64,000 nucleotides of DNA from Strongylocentrotus droebachiensis (Eukaryota > Echinodermata > Echinoidea > Camarodonta > Strongylocentrotidae), in NCBI GenBank assembly GCA_035222895.1, contig JAVYIG010000059.1, forward strand, positions 948,001 to 1,012,000. The letters are read 5' to 3'. The notes under the pieces were generated by a model, which worked only from the letters and a program-made list of their open reading frames with translations, did not search any database and was not told where the DNA came from. Below are positions 44,155 through 55,900 of the stretch, piece after piece. The translations under genes were made by a program, and so were the position numbers. Each line of letters starts with the position of its first letter. The first letter of the stretch is position 1.

Positions 44155-44320
44155 TGTACAAGTAGATGTTTCTCTTTCTCTTCTTTTCTCGCCTACCCTT
44201 CTCTTTCTCTTCTTTTCCTGTCTACCCTTCTCTTTCTCTTCTTTTCCTACCTACCCTTCTCTTTCTCTTCCTGCCTACCCTTCTCTTTCTCCTATCTTCC
44301 TGCCTACACTTCCCTTTCTC
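44155..44320 (+). repeat. Pyrimidine-rich repeat, units like TTCTCTTTCTCTTC
   Basis: Five to six imperfect units of about 30 bp, each with CTACCCTTCTCTTTCTCTTC and a CCTGCCTA link. The same repeat resumes at 48236 right after the LINE (TTCCTGCCTACA, ATTCTCTTTCTCC), showing that the LINE inserted into this array. Confidence 0.8.
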
Positions 44321-47300
44321 CTGAAACCAACAGAACAGTACACCAGCATCTCATTATCATACTTTCAGTATTTTTCCTTGCAGTTTTTCTATGGCAGCCT
44401 TTACATGCCCATTTTATTGCCTTATGTTTTTTTTATACATTTTCTCGTTTTCATGTATTTTCTTATTTAACTTCTTTTTCTGGTCTCTTTTTTTTCCTTC
44501 TCACTCTCTTGCAATTATTATGGATCCTTCCTATATTGTTGCTTTAAATGTGTTTTTGTTACCTTTTAATCTTTGTAGTATATTAATCTCCCATATATGT
44601 GTTAATATGTTTTCTGACAATCTTCTTGACTTGTATTCCCAACACTTAGACTTCATATTTTATTTTGTGATTCCAATCCAAGATGGTTAATATAGAAGAA
44701 GTTGCTTGTAATATTTTAGAAAATAATGCAAGCACGCTAGAGCCCAATGTTAATGATAATTTTGATCATGCCTCTCCAATTGTTTGTCATTACTGTTCAG
44801 AAAATCAATTTATGGATGGGTTTCGTAATAAATGTGAAAATGATGTTACTGTCCTACATTTAAATGTTAGAAGTATGCATAAAAATGTTGATGCTTTTAA
44901 TACTCTTATCAGAAACCTCAATGATAGCTCTACAATAATTGGGGTCACGGAGACTTGGTTTTCGAGTGAGAGTGATGTTAATTTATATTCTATTTCTGGA
45001 TATAGTTTGGTGTCTAATCACAGACGTGATAAAAGAGGCGGTGGTGTTGCTTTATACATTCCAGTTGGTATGGATTTCCAAGTAAGGCATGACTTAAATG
45101 TGATGACTGATCAGTTGGAGTCTATTTTTGTAGAGTGTTTTATTCCAGGCAAAAAGAATGTTATCTTTGGAGTTATATACAGACCTCCCCAGAGTAATAT
45201 AGATCTTACTGTGAATGAATTGCAGAGTATATTGTTGAACCCACTATTTGTCAATAAGTCAATATTCTTAATGGGAGATTATAATATAAACCTTCTTCAA
45301 TGTGATGAAAATGACCATTATAATGCTTTTTTGAATATGATGTTGTCATTTTCTTTAATGCCATTAATTACAAAACCCACAAGGGTAACTGATAGTTCAT
45401 CTACCCTTATTGATAACATATTTTGTAATTTGCAACCTTTTCCACCTTCAGGTATTATAATATCAGATCTTTCAGATCATTTCCCTATCTTCACTAGAGT
45501 GAATTTTCGTAATACTGCTCATAAACATGAATGTAAATATATTCGTAAAAACAATCCTACTAACATTGAGAAGTTTCGAGAAGCACTAACGGCAACTGAC
45601 TGGAGTGCAGTTTTACTTGAAAAGGATGTTAATATTTCATTCAACAATTTCTTTAATAAGTTTTTGCTACTCTATGATGAAATTGTTCCGATTTCCGAAT
45701 GTAATACTAGAAATCGTAAGAAAATTCCACGCATGCCATGGGTCAGTGCTTCCTTGTTGAAGTCTATCAATAAGAAGAATAAGTTGTATTATTCTTATAA
45801 AGTTAGTGGAAGAGAATCATCACGTAAACGATATGTTGATTATAAAAACACCCTTACTTCAGTCTTGCGTGCAGCAAAGAAAACATATTATTTTGCTCAG
45901 TTTCAAGCAACTTCAAACGATATCAAAGGAACTTGGAAAGTGATAAGAAATGTGTTCAAGTCAAAGAAAAAAAATTCTGATGTAAAGAATATTGAAATTG
46001 ATGGTCGTTTAGTGGAAGATAAGAATATTATTGTGGAAAAATTCAATGATTATTTTTGCAGTATTGGTCCTAATCTGTCACGGGCGGTCCCTTCCTGTCA
46101 AAAATCTTTTAACGATTTCCTGAAAGAATCTAACAAGAAAAGCTTATTCCTTTTCCCATTAGTTAGGGAAGAGTTGCTTACTATTGTGAATTCGCTTAAG
46201 GCTGGGAAAAGTCCTGGTTACGATGGTGTCAATAATGACATAATTAAACAGGTTATCTTAGCGATTATTCAACCCCTTATTTATGTTTTTAATTCATCAA
46301 TGTTAAATGGAATAGTCCCCGAAAACATGAAAATTGCAAAAGTCGTACCCGTTTTTAAAAAGGGTGATCCTCAATCTTTTTCAAATTACCGTCCTATTTC
46401 ACTTCTAACCTCCTTCTCAAAGATCCTTGAGAAAGTGATTTATGTTAGAACTTTAGAATTTTTCAACAAAAGTAAAATATTCTCAAATTTTCAGTTTGGG
46501 TTCCGAGAGAAACATACTACCTCTCATGCCTTGCTGCACTTTATAGATAAGATTTCACAAGCAATAGACAAAAAGATGCACACAATCGGTATATTTCTTG
46601 ATTATTCCAAGGCATTTGATACTATAGATCATGAAATTTTGCTAGGGAAATTATCGCATTATGGTGTCAGGGGCACAGCTCTGGACTGGTTTAAGAGCTA
46701 CTTAGCTGACAGGAAACAATTTGTTTCTTTAAACGGTTTTGATTCAGGGTTACAGAATGTCACATGCGGCGTTCCTCAGGGATCTCTCCTTGGTCCGCTC
46801 TTGTTTATTGTATATATTAATGACTTTCATTTCTCATCTGATATTTTGTCATTCATTTTATTTGCTGATGATTCCAGCTTGTATTATTCACACAAAAATT
46901 CACAAACTCTGTTAGAAACGGTTAATTTCGAACTAAGTAAAGTTACTTTGTGGATTCAAGCAAATAAATTGTCTTTAAATCTGCAAAAGACAAATTATAT
47001 GTTTTTTAGTAATACAATCAAGGTGCTTCCAGGAGATGTATCATTTAATAATGTATTGATAGATAGGGTATCATCAACAAAATTCCTTGGTTTGCACATT
47101 GATGAGCAAATGAGTTGGAAAATTCATGTAAATCATCTCTATAAGACATTGTCAAGAAACAGTGGCGTAATTCATAAATTGAAATCAATTTTACCTAAAG
47201 GCATCCTTCTATTAATGTACTCAACATTAATCCTCCCCTATCTTAATTATGGTGTTCTTGCTTGGGGTAACTCTCTTAAAACTAACCTTGAAAAGTTATA

Positions 47301-48234
47301 TTTGATTCAAAAGAGGGTCTTAAGAATTATTTGTAACGTTAGCTTTCGTACGCACACTAATCCGCTTTTTTATACGCATAGAATTTTAAAGGTGCAAGAT
47401 ATTTATCACCTTCAACTGGGTTCTTTAATGTACAACTTCGATTCTGGTGTCCTTCCACAGGCTCTAGTCAGCATTTTTAAGAAAAATAGTCAAGTTCATG
47501 ACCATGCTACACGAAATGCCTCTGCGTTTCACTTACCCCAAGTAAGGACAAAGTTAACTTTTAATACTTTGGTTTTTACTGGACCTAAATTTTGGAACTC
47601 TCTAGGCTCTAGCGTTAAGCAATCTGTTAGTCTCTCTTCATTTAAGTGTAAACTTAAGGTTTATCTTCTCGATAAATACTGTGACTCATAGAGTAGTTCA
47701 TTTTTGTAGTTATTATGGTGCCAAGATATATTATGTATTACTATAAATGTAAATTTTCTTCTTGATATTAATATGTGTCTAACTGAATATTTTCAGATTG
47801 TCAACCTCTTATTCCCTCCCCCTGTTGTCTTGTGCCCGTTGTGTGCTGTGCCTATTGTCGATGTGCTGTATTCTTCTATTATTTCTCATATTTTCTCTTT
47901 TCTCCCGTCTTGTCTAGTCTAGTCTCTCTTTTTGTTGTTGTTGTTGTGTGTGTGTACACTTCTTGTTTTGTTATACCCCCTTTTCCCTATTGTATTCTTA
48001 GGTAGTCACAAATATCTATTCATCATGTTTTATCCGGCTCAGAGGGGACCCTAATAATTACAAGCTCTGCTTTTACCAGGGTCTCCTCGTCTTTCTTTTA
48101 GTTAGCTATGTTTTTTATCATTATCATAATTTGTTATTTTGCTTTGTAAATGTGTTATGATCCAATGTTATGCTCTGTATGTCATTTGAAAGAAAGACGA
48201 ATAAAATCTTATCTTATCTTATCTTATCTTATCT
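44306..48234 (+). mobile_element. LINE (CR1/jockey-like), near full length, with (TCTTA)n tail
   Basis: The element is bounded by the interrupted pyrimidine repeat: CTTCCTGCCTACA stands before it at about 44294 and TTTCCTGCCTACA right after the tail at about 48236, a likely 12 bp target duplication. It holds one long ORF (44683-47691) and a roughly 500 bp 3' UTR, and ends in AAAATC followed by (TTATC)n. No separate ORF1 protein is clear in the roughly 380 bp before the ORF, so it is either 5' truncated or a single-ORF element. It lies between the tRNA/NEURL4 promoter and the ING gene. Confidence 0.82.
44683..47691 (+). CDS. LINE ORF2: endonuclease and reverse transcriptase, 1002 residues
   Basis: An intact frame. 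Residues of about 55-270 form an APE-type endonuclease domain: LHLNVRSMHKN, VTETWFS, GVIYRPP, MGDYNINLLQ, LSDHFPIF. Residues of about 500-800 form the reverse transcriptase: FKKGDPQSFSNYRPISLL, FLDYSKAFDTIDH (motif A), GVPQGSLLGPLLF (motif B), LFADDSSLY (motif C). The C-terminus has the usual LNYGVLAWGNS and GPKFWNSLG blocks. Both catalytic parts look complete, so it may be retrotransposition-competent if a 5' region is present. The enzyme nicks target DNA and copies its RNA there. Relationship to the CR1/L2/jockey group is from motifs only. Confidence 0.9.
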   Translation: MVNIEEVACNILENNASTLEPNVNDNFDHASPIVCHYCSENQFMDGFRNKCENDVTVLHLNVRSMHKNVDAFNTLIRNLNDSSTIIGVTETWFSSESDVNLYSISGYSLVSNHRRDKRGGGVALYIPVGMDFQVRHDLNVMTDQLESIFVECFIPGKKNVIFGVIYRPPQSNIDLTVNELQSILLNPLFVNKSIFLMGDYNINLLQCDENDHYNAFLNMMLSFSLMPLITKPTRVTDSSSTLIDNIFCNLQPFPPSGIIISDLSDHFPIFTRVNFRNTAHKHECKYIRKNNPTNIEKFREALTATDWSAVLLEKDVNISFNNFFNKFLLLYDEIVPISECNTRNRKKIPRMPWVSASLLKSINKKNKLYYSYKVSGRESSRKRYVDYKNTLTSVLRAAKKTYYFAQFQATSNDIKGTWKVIRNVFKSKKKNSDVKNIEIDGRLVEDKNIIVEKFNDYFCSIGPNLSRAVPSCQKSFNDFLKESNKKSLFLFPLVREELLTIVNSLKAGKSPGYDGVNNDIIKQVILAIIQPLIYVFNSSMLNGIVPENMKIAKVVPVFKKGDPQSFSNYRPISLLTSFSKILEKVIYVRTLEFFNKSKIFSNFQFGFREKHTTSHALLHFIDKISQAIDKKMHTIGIFLDYSKAFDTIDHEILLGKLSHYGVRGTALDWFKSYLADRKQFVSLNGFDSGLQNVTCGVPQGSLLGPLLFIVYINDFHFSSDILSFILFADDSSLYYSHKNSQTLLETVNFELSKVTLWIQANKLSLNLQKTNYMFFSNTIKVLPGDVSFNNVLIDRVSSTKFLGLHIDEQMSWKIHVNHLYKTLSRNSGVIHKLKSILPKGILLLMYSTLILPYLNYGVLAWGNSLKTNLEKLYLIQKRVLRIICNVSFRTHTNPLFYTHRILKVQDIYHLQLGSLMYNFDSGVLPQALVSIFKKNSQVHDHATRNASAFHLPQVRTKLTFNTLVFTGPKFWNSLGSSVKQSVSLSSFKCKLKVYLLDKYCDS

Positions 48235-49524
48235 ATTTTCCTGCCTACAATTCTCTTTCTCCTTCATAGCTGTCTTTCCCTTTGCATGTATCTCTTTCGG
48301 TTTCCCATATTTATTTTTTTTGTCTACCAGGAAGGCGCTTGCTTATAAGCCTAGCTTCTTTTAAGATCCTTCCCACTTGCAAACTTTCCATTAAGTTGTA
48401 CTTTATATGTATTGAATATGTTTATAGCCCTGTCAATATGCCTATATAACACACATATTATTGATTTGTAAAGCTGGGCAACTTTTAATCTCATGTTGCA
48501 TGTGCTTTCTCTTCTTCCTTTTTCTTGTTAATATTCTACTCTCTCCTTCTTCGTCTTCTCTCTCTCTTATAATATGCTTTAAAGTGGATTGCATTGTGTG
48601 CGAGTATGGCCGAGTGTGTTTGCAAGATATTTGTAATTGTTTTGTAATAAGTATGAATATACATATATATGTCTTTTTTGTTTTGTTTGTTATATTATTT
48701 TGTTAATTATATTTTTTATTTAATTGTATGTTAATGGGCCCCATTTACAAGCTTTGCTTCTCAGGGGTCCATAGCCTGTCATCATATTATAATTGTACCA
48801 GTGCCAGTGTGATTGTATTTTTTTTTAATGATTGGCTGAAAAAATTGAGTTGAATTGAATATGTACAATGTCATTTTATTCTTGCTTTTGAGTGGAATAA
48901 ACTGAACTGAATATTTGAGTATTGTACTCAAGCTTTTTCTGCTTCTTTCTTCTTCCAATAAAGTAGATTCAACCTTGACAGTGGTACTACTTTAACATGT
49001 ATTATGTGAAGTCCAAAAATATAAAACACACTATGTCCTTTCACTTTGCTGTGACAAATTATTTAGAGGCATTTTAGCATCTCATTTGTAAACAAGGCCT
49101 ACAAAGAATTGTTATCTAAATAATCTAATTTATTGACAAATAATCAGAGACAAACAACAGACAAACACAAGATATACTATAGCTCATTTTAATGAGAACA
49201 TCAACATTAAGATAAATCCTCCAAACACACCCTTACTTTCACTCCCTTCAATGCGCATTTATTGCTCACGACAGATAGATGTGGTTATTCTATGGCTTGT
49301 ATTCTTAAAGACAGCCCAAGTAACCCTAGTTTACTGTTTTATGCTTATTTTAAAAGTTTCTCTTGACAACTAAAATGATTGCCAAAGCTTCCCTGACCTA
49401 GCAACAAATAATGTACGAACAGTGGATTGCATCCATAGAGGTGCCATCATTCATAGCAGGTGAATGAAATGGCTGGTATTCATGAATTAGGGAGAGAAAC
49501 ATGCATAAAAGTACAAGTGACCCA

Positions 49525-49770
49525 AAATATACACGGATCTTTAAATCATGGAGAAGTCCCACTTTGTGCATTTTAGAATAATCACTGTCAAAGACAGGGA
49601 GGTGCTATTTGAATACCTTTTGTTTGCCCTCTTGAGAGGAAAACTTTTACCTAGGTACCATAGAATGTATTGTCTTTGCATGAAAAAATAATGATTACAT
49701 ACCTTTCGTTAAAAAATTTGTACAAATGACCTTTATCTGACTATGCCCCAGGTATATCTACAAACTGTTT
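49525..49770 (+). repeat. Diverged dispersed repeat, copy 2
   Basis: This is the counterpart of 21820-22110, sharing CATGGAGAAGTCCCACTTTG, GAATAATCACTG, GGAGGTGCTAT and ACAAATGACCTTTATCTGA in the same order. It contains no ORF. Confidence 0.6.
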
Positions 49771-52279
49771 TATTCAACTAGCCATGGCATTTTGAGCATG
49801 TGTCTACAGGGTTACAAGAATGAATCTGTCAAAAACTATAAGTAAAACAAGGCTAATACAGATTCAAATTTCAAGATGATTTGATTCACAGTGGTTGCAT
49901 GATAAAGACATGATTTAAACCCAATTATCTTTGACAATATATAACAAATAATTTCATTCAGAAAAAAATTACTCATTTAAGTTTGATAGAGCTTACAAAT
50001 TCATGCCCTTCTGGCTCAAAAAAGAAAAAATTCTAAACAGAATATATGCTTGAAAACAATGCAATCACAAGTCAACTCTCAAAAACGCAACAAGAAATTC
50101 CTTAGGTACAAGTATTTTGTGCTGTTTCAGCACTGTAATTCTGAGTATGGATTAATAAATGAATAAAAATAAGTAAACAGATTGAGGCATTAAAGGCATC
50201 GTTTAACAATGTACACGATGTTGTTAATGAGGCAGTCACAGCTGACCTATTCGAAACAGACTGAAGAATCTTTGTTCAGGAGCAGTTTCCCTAAAGTTTA
50301 AATTTAATTGGTTTCTGATTTGGATGACATTTTTCTTATTATTGCCTAATTCTTTTTTTTCTTTCTTATTCTCTGAAGCATATAGGGACCGAAAAGTGAT
50401 AAGTATCGTTTGTCATTATCATTATCATTAAGTTAGTGTGAAGTCCATGCTCCCTTTTCCTCAAGGTTTACATTATTATAACCAAAATACTGCATTAATA
50501 GGATAGCAACATAATGTACATAGCAAAAGATTTGAAAATATGTTCAATACTGGAATTCATACAAAGGGGTACATTTAACATTTGATTGGAATGATTAAAA
50601 TACAGACAAAATATCACTTAATTCACAGATTTTTTCAAAAATCTATTTCTTTTTGATATGCATCGGTAAAGATCAGAAATTAACGATCTACTTAAAAAAA
50701 AAAAAAAAATCTCCCCCTTCCATCAGAGTCACAATAAAAAAGACAATTAATTTGGTCATTTACACACAAGAGTCTTGAATCAAAATCTTCAACTGAGCAT
50801 ACAACATGCCATTATCATAGGTCTTACATGGTAAGTACCTTCCTTAAAACATTCTCAGGTAGGTCAATATGAACACGACAGAACATTTTAAAATTAGTAA
50901 ACAGGATGAAAAGTTAATATTTCTAATGGCAAGCACACAGGATAACTTATACCAGTAATGTACTTTCAAACAGATGGAGAAATAATCTATCAACTTCAAA
51001 GGAAATCCTCTACTACCATTGTTGAAGGACAACCAAAACAATGTTCATAAATAAGTTTATTCGTATGAGAGCAGAATAATAAAAGAAACAGAATGGCAAA
51101 AAGTTTGATATAAATCTGACCAATAACAACAGTTATGAATGATTAAAATCACTAAACATAAGCACATCTTAAATTGGCAATTTGGTTACTTGGGGCACTA
51201 CTCAAAATTTATTATGAACAGCTTAATATTATAGGTCCTCTAAAAGGAAAAGACCCTCCAAAGTCATACATTTATAAATTAACATTTCAGCACCTAATCA
51301 GCAAATTTGAAAGTTATATATGTGTAGTGATTAGAACTTTTTGCTCAAACTTTCACCAGTCTTCTTCTGTTTTTCTGCCCCCAATTAGAGTGATATGCTA
51401 TAGGTTAGGGTTGTATTTCCCTTAACCCCTTTTATTACCTTCTTGACTTTGCTGAAGTACACCTTAATTACTCATTACCAAATGAACTGTAGAACATATT
51501 GACACTTGATATATAACCATGAACTCACCGAGCGTTAATCCTCATTTAATACTAACAAAATCACAAAGCTGCATTTTTAAAATGTCACTTTTCAATTCTT
51601 CAGTGAACGTACCCCTTCCCAAAGAACATTGTAATATAAACATACCAACTGGATTACTAAATATGAAATACTGACACTCTTAACTAAAGCTATTTCCTGT
51701 TTGCAAATTCCTGACAAGCCATTCTTTGTGTATATCTCTTTCATGAGAAGATCCTAACATAAATATCAAGTTGTATAATCAAATATCAAATGGTCCAACT
51801 ACAGTTTTTTTCTGAGGAGCACGTACCGGTAAGCTCCTGTAATGCAACTCTGACATATCTCCACATGACCTACTGCAATAACATGGCTACTACCTGTGTG
51901 AGAACTTTGAGTAAGCAGGCTAAGATGCCATCCACCATAGGGTAATTCCATGCAATGTGTCCGATATAACGTACAACTACTATCCAATTATTTAATTCCA
52001 AAAAGAAAATCTCATGATATGACCACAGCGAGTAACGGTTCTTTCTCGGTCATGTCACGAGATTTTCTATTTTTTGAAGAATAAATGGGGAAAAGTCATA
52101 CATTGTACAGGGCAAATATTGTAGAATCACCTTATTAACGCTTCTGCATTGTTAAGTCATAAATGATCAATCAATAGCTTTCAATCCTCGACTTGTATTC
52201 AAATAATCAATCTCTGTAACACTACCCTATCTTAGAGGTATCATAGAACTAATAGATATCTCGGCGGGTTCGAAACCAA

Positions 52280-52415
52280 GTCGATGCGCTAGTGCCCTTT
52301 GGTAAGGCATTAATCCTCATCACCAAGTTCCTAAGAGAGTACCTAAAGCAGTCGGTCCTCTGGTTGCTTACTAACAAGTATTTATGCTTTCTTAGCAGTC
52401 AGGTAAAATAACCAC
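52280..52415 (-). mobile_element. SINE with tRNA-like head
   Basis: On the minus strand it has CCAAAGGGCACTAGCGCATCG and a GGTTTCGAACCC B-box-like site, then CTTAGGAACTTGGTGATGAG, and on to GTAAGCAACCAGAGGACC and TTACCTGACTGCTAAGAAAG. The distal half also occurs at 4955-5045. The AGTGCCCTTTGGTAAGGCA block is a common core in deuterostome SINEs (general knowledge). The head is degenerate. Confidence 0.5.
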
Positions 52416-52997
52416 CACTAAACTAAACTAAACTAAGGATAATTTGAGAGTGCTTCAATACAACAGGTTTAAATCTATTGCTCCCGAAAATAAACTCTAG
52501 CGAGGAGTAATAAATTGATTAACACTACCTCAAGTTGGAGATCTAACTAATCATTATCTAGGATAACTTGAGAGTGCATCTAAGCAATAGGTTTTAGTCA
52601 GTATCTGACCGAACTGCTCAAGAGACTCTAGCACAGGAAAACAAACTTGAGCAATCAAGCATATGCATGACCCTTTGTGACATCATCCTTACTTTCCTTT
52701 GTGACATCATTCTTACTTTCCTTTGTGACATCATTACTACCACTTCAAACCCTTCTCTGTGTGCTCCCAACATCTATCTCAACATTCTCTAGACTCCAGC
52801 TTTCTTGATACATGTATACATACGTGCAGCTTGCATAGACTATTCATTACTTGTCTTGACACCAAATAAGCTATAGTAACTTATACTAATAATAATCTTT
52901 TGCTAATAAGCCTCAATATTTCATCTTTGTATATTTACAATTTATTTACAGATAGTCAAAAAATGGAAAAAAATAAATAAGAATATTGCAGCTGATG

Positions 52998-55900
52998 TTA
53001 TTTCTTTTTTTTCTCCGGTGAGCACTTCGGACAGAACCTGAAAAGAGAAGAAAGGGTAAACATAAAGATAAGTGACTACAATGCGAAGATCTGCTAAAAG
53101 ATAAATAAATAATAATAAGAAGAATATTTCTTTTGTTTAAACATATTTGTGGCTTACACCCAGTAAATAACATCGATTGATCGATCTGTAATTAAAAACA
53201 AGTCAATCTTGGAACCAGCTGGATTTGAACCTGCCATCTACTGCTTGCCGGGCAGCGACTCTACCACCAGGCCATCACTGGTCCATGGCACAGTCACGAT
53301 GAACTAGAAACAAATACCCAAGCTCCCCTGATTCATTCTGACTTATTAATATTCATCAATCGATCTTATTTTCTGAGTGTAAGCCACAAATGTGTTTTTA
53401 ACGATTGAAATTTCTCCCAGGGAGCGTTGCATTTATAATAGAATCTATCTTGTTTACCCAGTGGGGGCACTGCAATGATATTATTACGCCAGCTTAACAG
53501 TATATTTTATCATCTTTTGGTCCTGTCTTATAAAGGGTTGATGTTAATCGCAACAATGTACATAGGAGATAGGGGAATGCAAACTTGCGATTTGACTAGC
53601 AGACCTGCGATTGATCCAAAATTCTAAATCGATTACAACTCTTTATAAGATGGGGCCCGGATTACAATCGTGAATTAATTAAATTGCTGAATATCTGAGG
53701 CACTAGGTAAACACACTTTTTACACTTTGACATTTACATGAAAGAAGCTAAATTATTTACTTATTTGGACAGTGTTAAAGATACGTTTTTAGGAGCAACT
53801 TCATGAGGAGGTATGTACCATTGTAGATAATCTTGCACCCTATACACTTTGGGATTGATTTATCAACATATTGTCTGTTTGGAGCCATAAGGGCATTTAC
53901 TTATAACTTTACCACAGCCCTTCTGACTCTGAACAATTGAGGACTAATTAGAAATTTCATTTAGAAAGATCTCTTCGGTTACTCACCATTTTCCTTTCGG
54001 TTTCGTGACCAGCCCAACGCATGCGAAATGGAACCACTCGATTGGACACTGAAAATGCAGGACAGAATTGAAAGAGAAACAGGATGGTCATGAAGAGGAT
54101 AGTTTTTGTTTAAACATATAGCTTGAGAGAATCCTTACTAAAGGCTGTCCTCATCAGCTTGAGTTTGCCAAATAACCTGCTATTTTCGGACTCGGGATAT
54201 TATCCCGAAGCTCGAATTTGCGTCTTCACCAGACTGATACCCTCATCACAAACTAGCTCGCTATTTCCCAAATGGTGGGATATTTTCTCGACCAAATATC
54301 CCGCTAATTGCAACTCGGGCTGATGAAGATTCAAATTAACGGGTTAATTTGCGATCGGGATAGTTAAAATAGCGGGTTATTTCACAAACTTGAGCTGATG
54401 AAGACAGGCCTAATGATTCCTTTGATAGCCTGAGGTATCCGTTTTGATTTCGATCACAGAATGACTGATTGCCACAAAATTTACAACTCAAGTCAGTAGT
54501 CACATTTAATGAACAAATTTAATTCCCTTTTTTTGTTTTACTTATTTTTCATTCTTATGTTTCAATTTGTGCAAGGGACATTTTTGATTGATAACAAATA
54601 TACAGTAGATAAATAATAATAAAAATATTCTGCTTTTATATAGCGCTTAATACAAATGTCTCTAAGCGCTTTACAGATATATTATTACTTATAGATTTTA
54701 TTTTTGTGCTAGTAGTTTGTCATACATCATTCAAACCTTAACTGAAAGAAGAGAGATATTCCATGTTTTGGTCATGAACATTTATCATGTCAGTTAATAA
54801 TTTCCAACATTTATTTTTTTACTATACTGAGGAGTTGTGATAGTTGAGTGAAATAAGGACTATGTTCTTGTCTAACATTAATGCCTTTCATAGTATGCCA
54901 TTTCCAGCAAGGATGAATGATCTTATTTTCATTCTTGTTTCACTGTCTCCTGCTGATAATATTGCTAATTTTAATTAATAAAATACAATAATCCTGATTA
55001 TTATCTATATGAGGCTTCCAAGTGGTACAATAAATCAGTGAATTCAATATCTTTAGTGCAGTACCCAGATGACTGACCAACATTGTTTTCGTACTGCTCG
55101 GTCATTCAGGAATATCATGGCAATATCACACGAAAATAAAGCCATATTTACAGAGGTAAGTCAAATTTTGGTATTTTGCTAGTCAGACTAGATAATAATA
55201 ATAATATTGTATGGCTTTTTTCCATGTGATACAAGAATATATTGCTCTCGCTATGACAATATTAAAGGGATAGTTGAGTTTTGTTGCAGAGGCCGTGAGA
55301 TAATGAAAAACTGAGTGTCAAATTTGAAAGAACATGCAATTTAAATGACAAAATCATCTTCGTTTGATCAAAATGGGTTCAGAGACGGCTGAAGTATCCA
55401 TAAATATAACGATTTCTAATACTTGTGTACCACCACAAATATTAGATAATTTGAAGAAAAAAAACGTTGAAAAAACGTAATAGCGCGTTTTACGTCATAT
55501 TTCAGCCAATGCCGATGTTGGCATTTTCGTGTTGGTTATATTACCAATATTTTGAAAGTGGAGCTGAATTGGTATCATTGTATTGGCTAAATTTCACACA
55601 TTTTGGGGTCTAAAACTACCTTCATAGCAATTTTAGGTTCTAAAAGGGCACTAGAAATGTTATAGATAAAAATAAGAGCAATAACCATGCACTTTGGAGG
55701 CATTTGCGGTCTGAAAACAGAACTCAACTATCTTTTTAAACTCGTCTTTGACTCGTCCAATGTTGTCATAGCTCGAGCAATATATTCTTGTATCACTCTC
55801 AAAGCCATCCAATATCATATAAATATTCATCATCAGTTTTTTTTTTAATGAAACATTTTAATACACTACTCACATCAGGGTTATCACAACCAATCATCTC

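Larger units (their letters stand above)
48235..52940. other. Intergenic DNA downstream of the ING gene
   Basis: There is no protein-coding gene. Simple T-rich stretches and a GAATTGAATATG region run to 48900. A diverged dispersed repeat is at 49525-49770, the TTAAAGGCATCGTTTAACAATG repeat end is at about 50190, and a SINE is at 52280-52415. Two short inverted segments, AAAATCTCATGATATGACC and GGTCATGTCACGAGATTTT (52007-52068), can form a hairpin. Part of 50-53 kb may be ING 3' UTR, but only a polyadenylation-like AATAAA (minus strand, 52941-52946) close to the stop is visible. Confidence 0.5.

Noticed and set aside
44110..44690. Two hydrophobic ORFs just upstream of the LINE ORF2, possible LINE ORF1
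   Set aside because: The first half is a reading of the pyrimidine repeat, and the rest has no RNA-binding or zinc-knuckle motif expected of ORF1.
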